A DNA stretch of 64,000 bases from Nitrobacter sp963807355 (GCA_963807355.1 CAWEBX010000036.1:1-64000); one strand, 5' to 3'; positions 1 to 7,642 are shown, counted from the stretch's first letter. The notes: generated from the letters alone by a model not told the origin. Numbers and translations are program-made.

Positions 1-483
1 CGGCATCACCAGCGCCGAGATCACCGGCATCGCCAGCAGGTTCGCAACCATGCCGTATGGCGTCACCCGATGGAAATGGAACGCGACATACGGCGTGGTC
101 GCGAAGTCCGGCCACGAGTGACGCCAGCGCCAGCATGGCGATTTCGCGTCCACCCCACAGAGCGGCCCTCGCCGTCGGCGAGTGATCGGGGGTTGCAAGC
201 ATCTTCGGCATCCCGACCTGAACTAGCGCCACCAACCCGAGCGTCGCCGCGAACGACATTTGAAAGCTCGGATGGATCAATAACTACCCGGCGCAATCGC
301 AAGCACGATCATCGCCGCGACCGCGAGTGTGCGAAACGTAATAGCGCGCCTGTCCACCATGATCGCAATCAGCACCACCGCCGTCATAAAGAACGAGCGT
401 TGGGTCGCGACCTCAGCGTCCGACAGCAGAAGATAAAAAGCGGCTGCAACGAGCGCCGCCGACGCCGACCACTTCGTAATCGG
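1..483 (-). pseudogene. comEC: comEC C-terminal part (DNA uptake channel), decayed
   Basis: ComEC/Rec2 is the inner-membrane channel that takes up single-stranded DNA during competence. Read on the minus strand from 483, the segment gives PITKWSASAALVAAAFY, then EVATQRSFFMTAVVLIAIM, then HPSFQMSFAATLGLVAL and finally YVAFHFHRVTPYGMVANLL, all typical of the ComEC competence domain. The pieces lie in different frames, with indels near 268-290 (TGA follows IAPGSY) and near 99-107. The rest of the C-terminus lies beyond position 1. The matching upstream piece is at 7643-8057, separated by an inserted element. The family call is secure, and the gene cannot make a full product as written. Confidence 0.9.
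477..483 (+). repeat. left attachment-site core (TAATCGG)
   Basis: This 7-bp direct repeat partner of 7643-7649 marks the crossover inside comEC. It lies directly before the first element gene. The comEC codons run across it (CCG ATT A on the minus strand). Confidence 0.75.
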
Positions 484-518
484 ATATGTTACCGCGCTTT
501 CCTAATCGTCGTAACACC

Positions 519-923
519 ATGAAAAATATTATTTTCCAGGCATCAGCTTGTCCTGATTACTCTCCGGTAAGCGCCAGGTCAGAGAGTGCGGCGATGGGTG
601 TTGCCGAAGCCGCTGATCGACGTCGGAAAATATTAGCTCGTCATCGCACCGGAAAGGGTGCGTGGTACGCATCGATTCAACTGACCTATTGGGATGTCAC
701 TGGGAATTCAGGCCGCTGTGGAGGAATTATCGTTCACGAAAAATGCAACTCGAAGAAAGAAGCGGAAGTCGCTGCGCGAAGACTGTTAGCAGAGAACGCG
801 AAGTACTTCAGCGCCTCGACCTCCGTCGAGGCTGACGTTGTATGCGACCTCGAATGGGACAATACAGCTAATGATGCCCCTGAGGATCCGCCGGCACGAA
901 CCGGCGGGCCTGTTATATTATGA
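519..923 (+). CDS. hypothetical protein of the element, 134 aa
   Basis: The frame is open from the attachment site, and the first good start is ATG at 519, giving MKNIIFQASACPDYSPVSA. The middle has an aromatic-rich patch (GKGAWYASIQLTYWD) followed by GGIIVHEKCNSKKEAEVAARR, and the C-terminus is acidic. It has no signal peptide or membrane segment. It is the only gene next to the left attachment site and is transcribed away from it, like a cargo gene. A hairpin sits over its last codons. I recognise no family. Confidence 0.55.
   Translation: MKNIIFQASACPDYSPVSARSESAAMGVAEAADRRRKILARHRTGKGAWYASIQLTYWDVTGNSGRCGGIIVHEKCNSKKEAEVAARRLLAENAKYFSASTSVEADVVCDLEWDNTANDAPEDPPARTGGPVIL
888..907 (+). terminator. 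hairpin, probable terminator
   Basis: Stem CCGCCGG (888-894), loop CACGAA, stem CCGGCGG (901-907). The hairpin overlaps the 3' end of the upstream gene. The same 7-bp stem recurs at 9243-9260 and 13601-13620 after other genes. The following T-run is weak. Confidence 0.5.
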
Positions 924-948
924 ATTCGCAAGTCTGCGGGAAATCACG

Positions 949-1224
949 CTACATCTTGTTGAGCAACGCCAACCGGCGGGCCTGCTTATCGATTCGCCAG
1001 CGGCGGATGGCGCAGGATGCCTGGATGTGTTCCTCCCTGGCGTCGTCGAGATGCTCCCGCATTACATGCACAAGCCGGTGAAGGCCGGGGCATTCTTCCT
1101 CGAGGTCAGGCACGGTCAGCAGAAGGCAGACCAGGTTCATGAAATCCTCAATCGCGTCCAGGCTATCGCCCATACCTGAAATCGAGTTTTCTGCCTCTCG
1201 GATTAGCTCATGAGGGGTGTTCAT
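949..1224 (-). CDS. hypothetical protein, 91 aa, element gene
   Basis: The start ATG at 1224 gives MNTPHELIREAENSISGMG, followed by a helical, acidic body (DSLDAIEDFMNLVCLLLTVP, HLDDAREEH) and a basic C-terminus. The start overlaps the stop of the preceding reading frame by the classic ATGA, which favours this start over the in-frame codon at 1350. It is the last gene of the minus-strand run of the element. There is no recognised domain. Confidence 0.6.
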   Translation of the reverse strand: MNTPHELIREAENSISGMGDSLDAIEDFMNLVCLLLTVPDLEEECPGLHRLVHVMREHLDDAREEHIQASCAIRRWRIDKQARRLALLNKM

Positions 1225-1400
1225 TGCAGCACCGAGATAGAGACGGCCACACCGATCTCCCTCCCGCGCAGGATGCCCAAGACGATATCCTGGGTTTCCT
1301 GATCCGCCCGTTGCAGGCAGCGACCGTTCCAACGGTGCTCTTCCGTCCATCGCTTCCGACGCTATCGCCCATCGAATGGGTCCATCTGTTCTTCCGTCAT
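1221..1400 (-). pseudogene. small element gene interrupted by an in-frame TAG
   Basis: ATG at 1400 opens MTEEQMDPFDGR, then TAG at 1362-1364. The same frame continues as RRKRWTEEHRWNGRCLQRAD and VLGILRGREIGVAVSISVLQ, and its TGA overlaps the next ATG by ATGA. The coupled overlap and the coding-like continuation suggest a 59-codon gene with one nonsense change. The function is unknown. Alternatively, only the 12-codon opening is chance. Confidence 0.4.
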
Positions 1401-1413
1401 AGCTCTTACCCCA

Positions 1414-1719
1414 TCACCGTGTACGTCCAGTCCGCGAGCCCACCTGCTCAAGCAGGCCCTCAAAGTCGGCAATCCCGCTTTCGGCGGCGCCTGCTCCCGA
1501 TCGTCGGCCGCACCGGCGGCCCATAGCGTCTGATCGACCCACACCGAGACCTCGTGAGGGTTGGCGCTCGATGGACGGCTCGCCATCGACCTCCCCAGCA
1601 CCGTCTAGCTCGTCATCGTCACACGGAACATCGTCAACGGCCTCCTCCCGCTCGTCCATGGTGTAGCCGTCGCTGGCATCAAGGAATGCGATCAGCCGCT
1701 GAGGCGACCGCGCCGATAG
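1414..1719 (-). pseudogene. decayed element gene (acidic protein)
   Basis: Coding-like text runs through two frames. RLIAFLDASDGYTMDEREEA and VDDVPCDDDELDG lie in one frame, then NPHEVSVWVDQTLWAAGA in another, then SGIADFEGLLEQVGS back in the first. The switches fall near 1565 and 1500. No clean start is seen at the 5' end, just after the stop of the upstream gene. I read it as one gene broken by two or more indels. The function is not recognised, and the boundaries are approximate. Confidence 0.4.
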
Positions 1720-1725
1720 CCGCGC

Positions 1726-2049
1726 TCAATCGAGGATCAATCGAGCCAGATGGGATAGAAGTTTGCCCATGGGAGCGGCAACCGATGGCACGCCCGCGCC
1801 CGCGAAGCCTGGATAGCTCGCAATCAGATCATTTGTGTTCTGCTCAAGAGCCTGGTCGCGCCGATCCTCTTGCTGGAGCTGATAGCCACCAACCAAAGCC
1901 TGCGCTACGCGGTTCAGGCCTTGCGTCCAGCTCTGAATAGGCGTGCCGCTACTGCCTTCCTGCATGAGGGCTTGGGCTAGCCGCCGACGAGCGCGGGTAG
2001 ATGTCGTCTCAATCTGTCCACCATCGCCCCAAACATATGCGCTGTTCAT
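1726..2049 (-). CDS. phage-like hypothetical protein, 107 aa
   Basis: ATG at 2049 overlaps the preceding TAA (TAATG). The protein opens MNSAYVWGDGGQIETTSTRA, then TRARRRLAQALMQEGS and WTQGLNRVAQALVGGYQLQQ, then a charged helix. The pattern of a short opening, the run S-x-T-P-I-Q-S-W and an amphipathic alanine/glutamine helix resembles small proteins near portal or virion genes of rhizobial prophages. That resemblance is from memory, not a search. There are no cysteines, signal or membrane segments. Confidence 0.55.
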   Translation of the reverse strand: MNSAYVWGDGGQIETTSTRARRRLAQALMQEGSSGTPIQSWTQGLNRVAQALVGGYQLQQEDRRDQALEQNTNDLIASYPGFAGAGVPSVAAPMGKLLSHLARLILD

Positions 2050-2345
2050 TAGTTCATGCTCCCCGACCGCGCCGCGCTGGCCACCGTGGCTACAAAGCCC
2101 GCCTCAACCGCTGTAAAATTTCCTATGACGACCATGTCTCTAAGGACAGTCGCGATCAGTTGCGGCAGATCAAACTCCCTGGAGACCGCTAAGGCCAATC
2201 GTGCAAAGCATTCGCCTTTATCGATATCGGCAGACTGATCCCCGGTCGGTTCTACGCTCCAGAAACACACGTCTTCCCCGCCCACTTCCTGAACGAACGG
2301 AAGATCAAGGATGGCTTCACCCGGTAATGTTGCTGCGTACGTCAA
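2049..2345 (-). CDS. hypothetical protein, 98 aa, element gene
   Basis: The frame begins TTG at 2345 (TTGACGTACGCAG), which overlaps the TGA of the upstream gene, and ends in TAA overlapping the next ATG (TAATG). The sequence has an acidic first half (EAILDLPFVQEVGGEDVCFW, DKGECFARLALAVSREFDLP) and a hydrophobic alanine/valine-rich end (GFVATVASAARSG). The tight overlaps on both sides support translation as part of one operon. No family is recognised. Confidence 0.6.
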   Translation of the reverse strand: MTYAATLPGEAILDLPFVQEVGGEDVCFWSVEPTGDQSADIDKGECFARLALAVSREFDLPQLIATVLRDMVVIGNFTAVEAGFVATVASAARSGSMN

Positions 2346-2629
2346 ATGACTACCCTTCCTTGGGACCGCAGGGCGGCGGTCTTCCTGTCACAAAGTTCTT
2401 TCGCGCGCTGGAAGTCCTTGGGAGACACAAAGGTCGTGGTGATAGCAACATCCGCATCCGCATCCGCATCCTCAGGATGCTCTGCTTTGTGTCGCTCCAC
2501 CGAAGCATCAGGCAACTCGTCATCCGCACAAGTAACGAAAATAACCTTGAACCTGCGATTGGCCTGATACTGCTGCTCTAGAGCGTCAATCTGACCCGCA
2601 AGGCGTTTGATGGCTGCGCTAGTGACCAC
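2342..2629 (-). CDS. hypothetical protein, 95 aa, element gene
   Basis: GTG at 2629 overlaps the stop of the upstream gene. The protein opens VVTSAAIKRLAGQIDALEQQ, then a beta-like stretch FKVIFVTCADDELPD, then an Asp-Ala repeat (DADADADVA) and a basic C-terminal helix (SPKDFQRAKELCDRK). The Asp-Ala run comes from a short GCATCC tandem repeat at 2453-2476, a possible slippage site. The frame could also start further upstream at 2680, but that would overlap the previous gene deeply. Confidence 0.6.
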   Translation of the reverse strand: MVTSAAIKRLAGQIDALEQQYQANRRFKVIFVTCADDELPDASVERHKAEHPEDADADADVAITTTFVSPKDFQRAKELCDRKTAALRSQGRVVI

Positions 2630-2831
2630 GGCGCGCCTCCACGCTGGCACTGAGCGCGGCAAGTCTTGCCTGCACCCCATCCAGAACCTCAGCCTCGATG
2701 CAGGCGCGGATTTCCTTCAGCGCGTAGATAAATTTGGTCATCTCGTCAGGCTGGACCGTTCCCTTGAGAGCCAAGCGGTACAATCGAGCCATTTCCCCGC
2801 GAACGCCGACTAACGTATCGAGGGCATCCAT
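2619..2831 (-). CDS. hypothetical protein, 70 aa, element gene
   Basis: The preferred start ATG at 2831 gives MDALDTLVGVRGEMARLYRL, followed by KGTVQPDEMTKFIYALKEIR and a helical end. An earlier in-frame start at 2864 exists, but those codons belong to the end of another frame that was cut by the inversion at 2884. The stop overlaps the next gene's GTG. It is all-helical and soluble, with unknown function. Confidence 0.55.
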   Translation of the reverse strand: MDALDTLVGVRGEMARLYRLALKGTVQPDEMTKFIYALKEIRACIEAEVLDGVQARLAALSASVEARRGH

Positions 2832-2884
2832 GTCTCCGCAGTAGACCATCACTAGAAAGGACAATGCGCGACTTTGCCATCAAT

Positions 2885-3286
2885 GCGGGAAGGTCCGCTG
2901 TTCTCATTCAAGTCTGAGGTTTTCGAGTTCGGCATAGACGAGGACGGCGATCCGATCACGGTCAACATCATCAGCGATGAGCAGATTGCGACTTCGGAAA
3001 GCAAACTAGCGGCCCATCGAAGACTATCTGCCCGCCAACAGCTTGCGCTCGATGCCCTATGCGAGGCCGTGCTGTCATCAGGACAGAGGGCACCGGCATC
3101 GCTCGGCTTGCCAGGGTCTATCAATGTCGTGGCGATCGATAAGTGGCGGGATGAACTTTATAGCCGCCACGTCCTACAAGTTCTGACGACTCCAACCCTA
3201 GGCAAGAGTTTAAGCGGCTTCAGGAGGCGCTAGCTATGCGGAGTCGCATTGGAAGAAAGGACGGCTTCGTATGGATCGCAGCATGA
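2885..3286 (+). pseudogene. C-terminal part of the AAA/RepA-like ATPase, displaced by inversion
   Basis: The plus strand reads REGPLFSFKSEVFEFG, EDGDPITVNIISDEQ, then LSARQQLALDALCEA and LGLPGSINVVAIDKWRDE, and after a one-base shift near 3178 DDSNPRQEFKRLQEALAM and IGRKDGFVWIAA, ending at TGA 3284-3286. This matches the tail of RecA-fold ATPase and primase-helicase proteins of rhizobial integrated elements, including a final winged-helix-like segment. The N-terminal ATPase domain is at 4394-5111 on the other strand. No start codon is needed, as this is an internal fragment. Confidence 0.8.
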
Positions 3287-3291
3287 AGCCC

Positions 3292-3397
3292 GTAGCATGT
3301 AGCAGACGTAGCACCCCTATAGGGTGGTGCTACGCTACGCTACAGCAGGGTGGTGTAGCAGTTGCTACGGACTTGCTACGGAGTAGCTACACGCTAC
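3292..3397. repeat. cluster of twelve GTAGC/GCTAC units, candidate iteron/origin region
   Basis: Twelve copies of GTAGC or its complement GCTAC lie within 106 bp, directly after the ATPase C-terminus. They include a near-perfect palindrome at 3308-3333 (GTAGCACC, CCTATAGG, GTGGTGCTAC) and a triple GCTAC run at 3329-3343. No open frame of note crosses it. A repeat array beside a replication ATPase suggests a replication origin or operator of the element. That role is inference. Confidence 0.5.
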
Positions 3398-3493
3398 AGG
3401 CCCCAATCATAGTCAGATGACGGACAAGTCAGCTATGCAAAGGCGTTGCCCTTCAAGATGTTGGAATGTTTTTGGTGAGCGCTTCCAGTCGGA

Positions 3494-3809
3494 CAAGTTA
3501 ACGATGCAAAGAAGGCCATTGAGCACAACATCCTCCCTGGTTTGCAGGACGACAAGATCGCCGAGACAGTAGCGATGGTTCTCACCCACATGCCTAGAAC
3601 AGACGATCGGTTTGCTGATCTGCGGACGGCCTATGGGATGGTCGTGAACATGTCCGCTCAGGTGGCATCGAAGCAGACAACGCAGTCAGATGCAGGGCAG
3701 AAATCAGTTCACGACGGGCCCACCGAACCCGCCTTCAGGTGGAGGACGCCGTAAGGGCGGAGGTAATTCGTTAGACGATGCAATCAGCAGAGCTTTTGGG
3801 AGACTTTGA
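3494..3809 (+). pseudogene. decayed hypothetical gene of the element
   Basis: The frame reads GQVNDAKKAIEHNILPGLQD, DDKIAETVAMVLTHMPRTDD and FADLRTAYGMVVNMSAQV. After a shift near 3716 it continues GPPNPPSGGGRRKGGG and SLDDAISRAFGRL to TGA at 3807. There is no start in frame, because a TGA precedes it, and GMFLVSAS in another frame just upstream is probably its lost 5' end. The glycine/proline-rich linker is notable. The gene lies in the inverted segment, and its function is unknown. Confidence 0.45.
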
Positions 3810-3811
3810 GC

Positions 3812-3904
3812 ATGACCGATACCGACATCGCACCGCCGCGCACCAAGATCGATGAAGAAAAGTTTATGGCTGTTTGGCCCCGAATCGATGCAACTCAAAT
3901 CTGA
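3812..3904 (+). CDS. possible 30-residue peptide gene
   Basis: ATG at 3812 follows the previous stop by two bases and reads MTDTDIAPPRTKIDEEKF then MAVWPRIDATQI. It ends 10 bp before the next gene's ATG. It could be a real small gene in the operon or the broken 5' end of a larger one. Support comes only from spacing. Confidence 0.3.
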   Translation: MTDTDIAPPRTKIDEEKFMAVWPRIDATQI

Positions 3905-3914
3905 ATGCTTGAGG

Positions 3915-4360
3915 ATGGAAAAGGAGATCCTTCGAGGGCAAGCGATCCTGAAAGACCGTGCCCTGGGCCATCCTAAGTATGATCAGTCGGGTTTCTATGG
4001 GTTGGAGCTTGCGACAGAGGATGTCTATCGCCTGGAGCAGGTGCCGCGTAAGGCGGCTCAGTTGGCAAAGGCGAGAACCATTTCTCGGAGCTGAAATCGT
4101 CCCTCGCTGAAGACGAGGAGCAATGGCAGAGACATACAGAGATGCACGAGGCATTAGAGCCTGCCCGCGAACATGCGGCTGCACAAAGGATGACGCTTTT
4201 CGAATACCTCACCAAGTGCCGGACCATTGAACTGGCGCTTTACCGTGGTTTGGCGGCTCGCGAAGCTGGCAATCTGAAGCAGTGCTCGAATGAGGTGTTT
4301 GATGCCATTTGCCAGATAGCCAGGGATTGGATTGGTTTTGATCCCCATTCGAAATGCTGA
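3915..4360 (+). pseudogene. hypothetical helical protein, frameshifted
   Basis: ATG at 3915 reads MEKEILRGQAILKDRALGHP, KYDQSGFYGLELATEDVYRL and EQVPRKAAQLAK. A one-base loss near 4074 switches frame to NHFSELKSSLAEDEEQWQRH, HTEMHEALEPAREHAAAQRM and CNEVFDAIC-like helices, ending at TGA 4358-4360. Joined, it would be about 147 aa of mostly charged helices, suggesting a coiled coil. It sits in the inverted segment. No family is recognised. Confidence 0.5.
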
Positions 4361-4393
4361 TGAAGGTGGCTAATAGCCCCGATCCTCGGGTGG

Positions 4394-5111
4394 CCGCAAT
4401 GTCATTAGCTTTGGCGACAGTGGCGGTTTTAGAGCGCGTTGGAGCCTCTAGCCCTCTTGTTTCATCCTTGCCGGTATGCCCGACCAGCGCAACGTGTGGC
4501 CGGCCGGTCATTTCCTTGAACCGCTCAATCCCGGTAAAGAGCCGCCCCTGATCTTTAGCCTTGTCCTCGTCACCGCCGGCGGCTGCGATCAGCTTTGCAT
4601 GTGTGTCGAAGATGACGAGGCCGATCATATCCCCTGTGAACGATTCCACGTTCTTAACGGTCGTTGCGGCCTTCTTGACGCTCTCAGGCGCGGACAGATC
4701 GATGATGCCAGGGACGACAACAATAGAACTCCCCGTCTCAAGCTCGATACCGAGAGTTTTAGCCTGCGCTTCCAGCCTGCGCTTTACGAGATCGGCGCGT
4801 TCAAAGGCAAAATACAGCACCCCAACGCCTTGGCCTTGGGCTTTATATTTTTGGCCGTGCCAACTCCGATTGTATGCCACCGAAATAGCAAGGTCGGACA
4901 TCAGCGCGGACTTCAGACTGCCGGGAGGACCTATCCAAGCGGTAGTTTCTCCCCAAGCTACAACCCCCTTGATAATCCAGTTTTTGGCGTGCTCATCACA
5001 CTCGAAAAACTCCCCGAGCGCTTCAAAGTCGTAGCCTGTGCCGTACTCATCGCGCCTGCGTATGTCATGCAGCACAGAATAGGCTTTTTGCACTACTTCG
5101 GGTGAGCCCAT
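4394..5111 (-). pseudogene. N-terminal ATPase domain of an AAA/RepA-like replication protein
   Basis: This is a RecA-fold ATPase of the AAA_25/RepA type used by integrated elements for replication. ATG at 5111 overlaps the upstream TAA and starts MGSPEVVQKAYSVLHDIRRR. The Walker A region is WIGPPGSLKSALMSDLA (about residues 57-73). Next come GVLYFAFERADLVKRRLEA, the Walker B-like GLVIFDTHAKLI and the sensor-like HVALVGHTGKDETRG. The coding sense ends at TVAKAND, and beyond it the frame runs on as random text to 4209. The remainder is at 2885-3286. A stretch between DETRG and KTATV looks shortened relative to the family. Confidence 0.85.
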
Positions 5112-5368
5112 TATGCGCGCCTCCCGCAATTCAGCCCTTCTGCGATTATTTGCCGGATGCATAGTTCGCTGCGTTCGCGCAGCAGCCCGGTAGCTTGGGC
5201 CGCGTCCATCAAGATTTCGACCGCAACGTCGCGTGGCAGCAAACCGGGAGCGACGTAGTAGTCGCCCATCCGATAAGCCTGCGCTTCAAACTCCCTGATC
5301 TTAGCAAAGTCGATTGACCACTCCAGTTCATCGATAATGTCGGCGTAATCGGGGGATGCCTGGATCAT
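5111..5368 (-). CDS. hypothetical protein, 85 aa, element gene
   Basis: ATG at 5368 overlaps the upstream stop (ATGA), and the stop overlaps the ATPase start (TAATG), so it is translationally coupled on both sides. The sequence is acidic and aromatic (ADIIDELEWSIDFAKIREFE, AYRMGDYYVAPGLLPRDVAV) with a final Cys/Arg tail. Its place between a regulator and the replication ATPase fits an accessory replication or control role, but no family is recognised. Confidence 0.6.
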   Translation of the reverse strand: MIQASPDYADIIDELEWSIDFAKIREFEAQAYRMGDYYVAPGLLPRDVAVEILMDAAQATGLLRERSELCIRQIIAEGLNCGRRA

Positions 5369-5562
5369 CGACCGCCCTCCCCAAACACGAGAGGAGCAAC
5401 GACGGCAGCAAGTGCTGCGCTGATCGCATATCGGCGCGTCAGCAATGACTCTTGAAGAGGACGAACGGAGGAGCTAAATTCCGAAACGATCACGCTTGCC
5501 AGCACATCAGAGTTCGGAACGCCCCGTGCCGCCAGCGCGGGGTTTTCCTTTTGGAGGTGCAT
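5365..5562 (-). CDS. hypothetical protein, 65 aa, element gene
   Basis: ATG at 5562 lies 3 bp after the stop of the AlpA-like gene. The protein reads MHLQKENPALAARGVPNSDV, then VIVSEFSSSVRPLQESLL and an alanine/valine-rich hydrophobic end (ISAALAAVVAPLVFG) that could be a single membrane segment. The stop overlaps the next ATG. The function is unknown. Confidence 0.55.
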   Translation of the reverse strand: MHLQKENPALAARGVPNSDVLASVIVSEFSSSVRPLQESLLTRRYAISAALAAVVAPLVFGEGGR

Positions 5563-5564
5563 GG

Positions 5565-5776
5565 CTATGCGACCTCCGTCGTACGAGATTTTGCCCAGGC
5601 GAGACCGGCCTCAGGCTGATACAAGGGGCGTCCGAGCCACCGCTTTGCCGGTGCCGGTCCTTCTTTACGTGCCGGAGCGCAGAGCTTGTCCAGCGTACTT
5701 TTAGAATCGGATAACCGTTCGCAGTCAGATACTGAGCCAGTTCGCCACGCGTCAGATACAGTTTTTCTGATGGCAT
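5565..5776 (-). pseudogene. AlpA/excisionase-like DNA-binding protein, frameshifted
   Basis: Such small helix-turn-helix proteins control element excision and gene expression. ATG at 5776 reads MPSEKLYLTRGELAQYLTAN and GYPI. A single lost base near 5710 breaks the frame, and the other frame continues KSTLDKLCAPARKEGPAPAK, RWLGRPLYQPEAGLAWAKSR and TTEVA to TAG at 5565. Together these make a 70-residue protein of the expected family size. As written it shifts into an arginine-rich nonsense tail ending at 5507. Confidence 0.75.
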
Positions 5777-5860
5777 TATTTGAATTCTCCGCATACAGCC
5801 GGAAGATTCCGGCGATGCGAAGAAACTATTTGTAACCTGGTACTGAAAAAGTGGGGGTGC

Positions 5861-6295
5861 CTAATTCTGTACTGAGCGCCGCTCGGCGTCTAACTCTGCG
5901 GATATTTCTTTTACCATCGCCCGTCTAGCGGCTTCCGATTTAAAAGCTGAGTATCTCGCCTCCAGCGAATCCGCGCTGTACCTCCACCATTTGCGGGCTT
6001 TGTCTCTTTGCAAAAGCTCTGCCGCCTTGTTGGCGTTGCAACCGTGAGCTTTCATCGCTTCATCAAAATCACGGATCAAAGATGCCTTATCATCGGGGCC
6101 CCACGTAATTTTCCGGCCAACCCTGCTCCGCTTGCCTAATAGCCTCATCCGGTTAGCTAATACGACAGCGAGCAATTCCCAACTATCAGGCCGGTCTATG
6201 TCAATACCGGCCTCCACCATGAGATCTAGGAATTGCGGATAGTGTTTGCGCGACATTTCTTTTAGTTCAGCAGCAGTTCTTTTCGCAGCCATCAC
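5861..6295 (-). CDS. hypothetical protein, 144 aa, element gene
   Basis: ATG at 6295 overlaps the stop of the integrase gene (ATGA), so the two are co-translated. It opens MMAAKRTAAELKEMSRKHYP, then MVEAGIDIDRPDSWELLAVV, and a basic middle (RLLGKRSRVGRKITWGPDD) followed by a charged helical end with an intact frame. The basic, tryptophan-containing middle could bind DNA. Its position beside the integrase suggests a recombination or regulation partner, but that is inference. Confidence 0.65.
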   Translation of the reverse strand: MMAAKRTAAELKEMSRKHYPQFLDLMVEAGIDIDRPDSWELLAVVLANRMRLLGKRSRVGRKITWGPDDKASLIRDFDEAMKAHGCNANKAAELLQRDKARKWWRYSADSLEARYSAFKSEAARRAMVKEISAELDAERRSVQN

Positions 6296-7484
6296 GCGCC
6301 GCCTCGTAAAGTGAAGACGTTTGCAACAGGTGGATCGAGGATCATCCGAATTTGCTTCGCGAGAGCCTCGAAGGCGAACTTCTTTTCCTCAAAAAACTCG
6401 TGCCGGTCATAAATGCCTCGGATGCCACCGATGACATGCGCTAACGCTCGCTCGGCATGATCTGGAGAAACTCCGGCCCGGCTCATCAAAGACCGAGCCG
6501 TCCGCCTCAAATCATGGATGGTCCAGCCGGATACCCCGCATCGCTCATCGAACGTCTTTTTGGGCCGGTTGTAATTAGAAAGCCCGTTAGCACCGCTATG
6601 GGTGAACACCGGTCCAGCCTTCGGATTGAACACCGGCAAGGCTCCAAGCACTTCCTGAGCCAGTGGTGACAAGGGAACCACGTGATCCAGCTTGCCCTTC
6701 ATCCGCGCCGCCAGGATTGTCCAGACGGAGCCATCAAGCTCTGATCGGTCCATGTTTGCCGCTTCAGTCCTACGGACCGCAGTAACGAGGATAAACTGGA
6801 GCATGCGGGCAAATGGGCTGGCGATAGCATCCGCTGTCTGCCAAACCGCTCGAATCTCATCGTCGGTAAGTATTCGAGTCCGCGCCCGCTCTGAGGCATT
6901 ACTACGAGACATTCCACGCACAATCGGAGACCGGAACTCATCATCGCGCGTCGCATGCCAATTCATGATCCGGCGCAGGACCATCAGAACATGATCAGCC
7001 ATTGGTGCGCCGCGCTGATCCTCGATCTCGTCCAACAGCTTCACGATATCGCTGCGCTTGATTAGATCGATCGCCTTGTTCCCGATTGCGGGATAGATCA
7101 GTCGCTGTAGCGCCTGCTCGCGCTGCTTTTTCGACCGGAGTTTTCCGCCTTCCCGCTTCAGGTAGTCCTCCGCTATCGTCCGGAAGGTTGAACGGGCTGC
7201 AAGAGCACGCTTCTGGCCGATCGGGTCCTTCCCCTTGGCAACGTCGCCTTGAAGAATACGGGCCTGTTTGCGGGCCTCAGAAAGGCTCAGGCCGGCTTTC
7301 AGATGCGCGCGCCGGGAAATTGTCCGTCCTCATTCCGGTACTGAATGACGAAGCTCCGGTGGCCCGTTGCGGTGACCATCAGCCCGAACCCGGGCCGAGC
7401 CTCATCCCAATAGATAACGCGGTCCCGCCCGCCAGCGGGCTTGGCTGCATCCAAAACGAACCTAGGGGTCAGATTTACGCGCAT
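6292..7484 (-). pseudogene. tyrosine integrase of the element, one-base frameshift
   Basis: This is the site-specific recombinase that would integrate and excise the element. The N-terminal part MRVNLTPRFVLDAAKPAGG, then WDEARPGFGLMVTATGHRSF, ends at TGA 7299. One base is missing near 7303-7330, after which AHLKAGLSLSEARKQARILQ and DIVKLLDEIEDQRG continue. The catalytic domain shows Arg in TAVRRTEAANM, Lys in RMKGKLDHVVPLS, HDLRRTARSLMSRAG (HxxR), then LAHVIGGIRGIYDRHEF with the nucleophilic Tyr. Its 3' end overlaps the next gene. It is a P4-type integrase of about 397 residues if repaired. Confidence 0.88.
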
Positions 7485-7642
7485 ATTCAGCCCGGTAAGC
7501 AATCAGGTAAGCATATGCCGGGTCAACTTGCGGAAATCAACGGCTACCGAATGAAGATAAATGCTATCCACTACAATAAGTTATGGAGATCCGAGGCAAC
7601 TCCTGGATAGGAGCGGCAATCGGAGCATAAGCTTGTCACTTT

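Larger units (their letters stand above)
2884..4398. other. inverted segment within the element
   Basis: Genes inside this stretch read on the plus strand while the rest of the element reads minus. The AAA ATPase gene stops making sense at 4394-4398 on the minus strand and resumes at 2884-2888 on the plus strand. Both breakpoints share TGCGG in inverted orientation. Flipping the segment back joins AKAND to REGPLFSFKSEV in frame. It also joins a truncated frame (MKVANSPDPRVAA, from 4360) to LMAKSRIVLSSDG on the other side. Both junctions becoming coding at once is strong support. Confidence 0.85.
477..7642. mobile_element. integrated, decayed phage-satellite-like or prophage-remnant element inside comEC
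   Basis: The element is bounded by the 7-bp direct repeat TAATCGG at 477-483 and 7643-7649, within a wider imperfect match (CACTT, one or two bases, TAATCGG). Deleting one repeat copy plus the 7.2 kb between joins ATF to PITKWSAS of ComEC in one frame. Contents from the right end are a tyrosine integrase (frameshifted), a hypothetical gene, an AlpA/excisionase-like regulator (frameshifted), two small genes, an AAA/RepA-like ATPase (split by an inversion), then small overlapping genes of phage flavour. No terminase, capsid or tail module is recognisable, so a phage satellite or a shrunken prophage fits best. At least eight frame lesions are visible. Confidence 0.85.

Noticed and set aside
2874..2884. 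Start codon for the plus-strand ATPase fragment (MPSM...)
   Set aside because: Those codons lie outside the inverted segment and are chance. The fragment is the internal tail of the split gene.
3292..3397. Possible CRISPR array
   Set aside because: The repeat unit is only five bases, occurs in both orientations and has no regular spacers.
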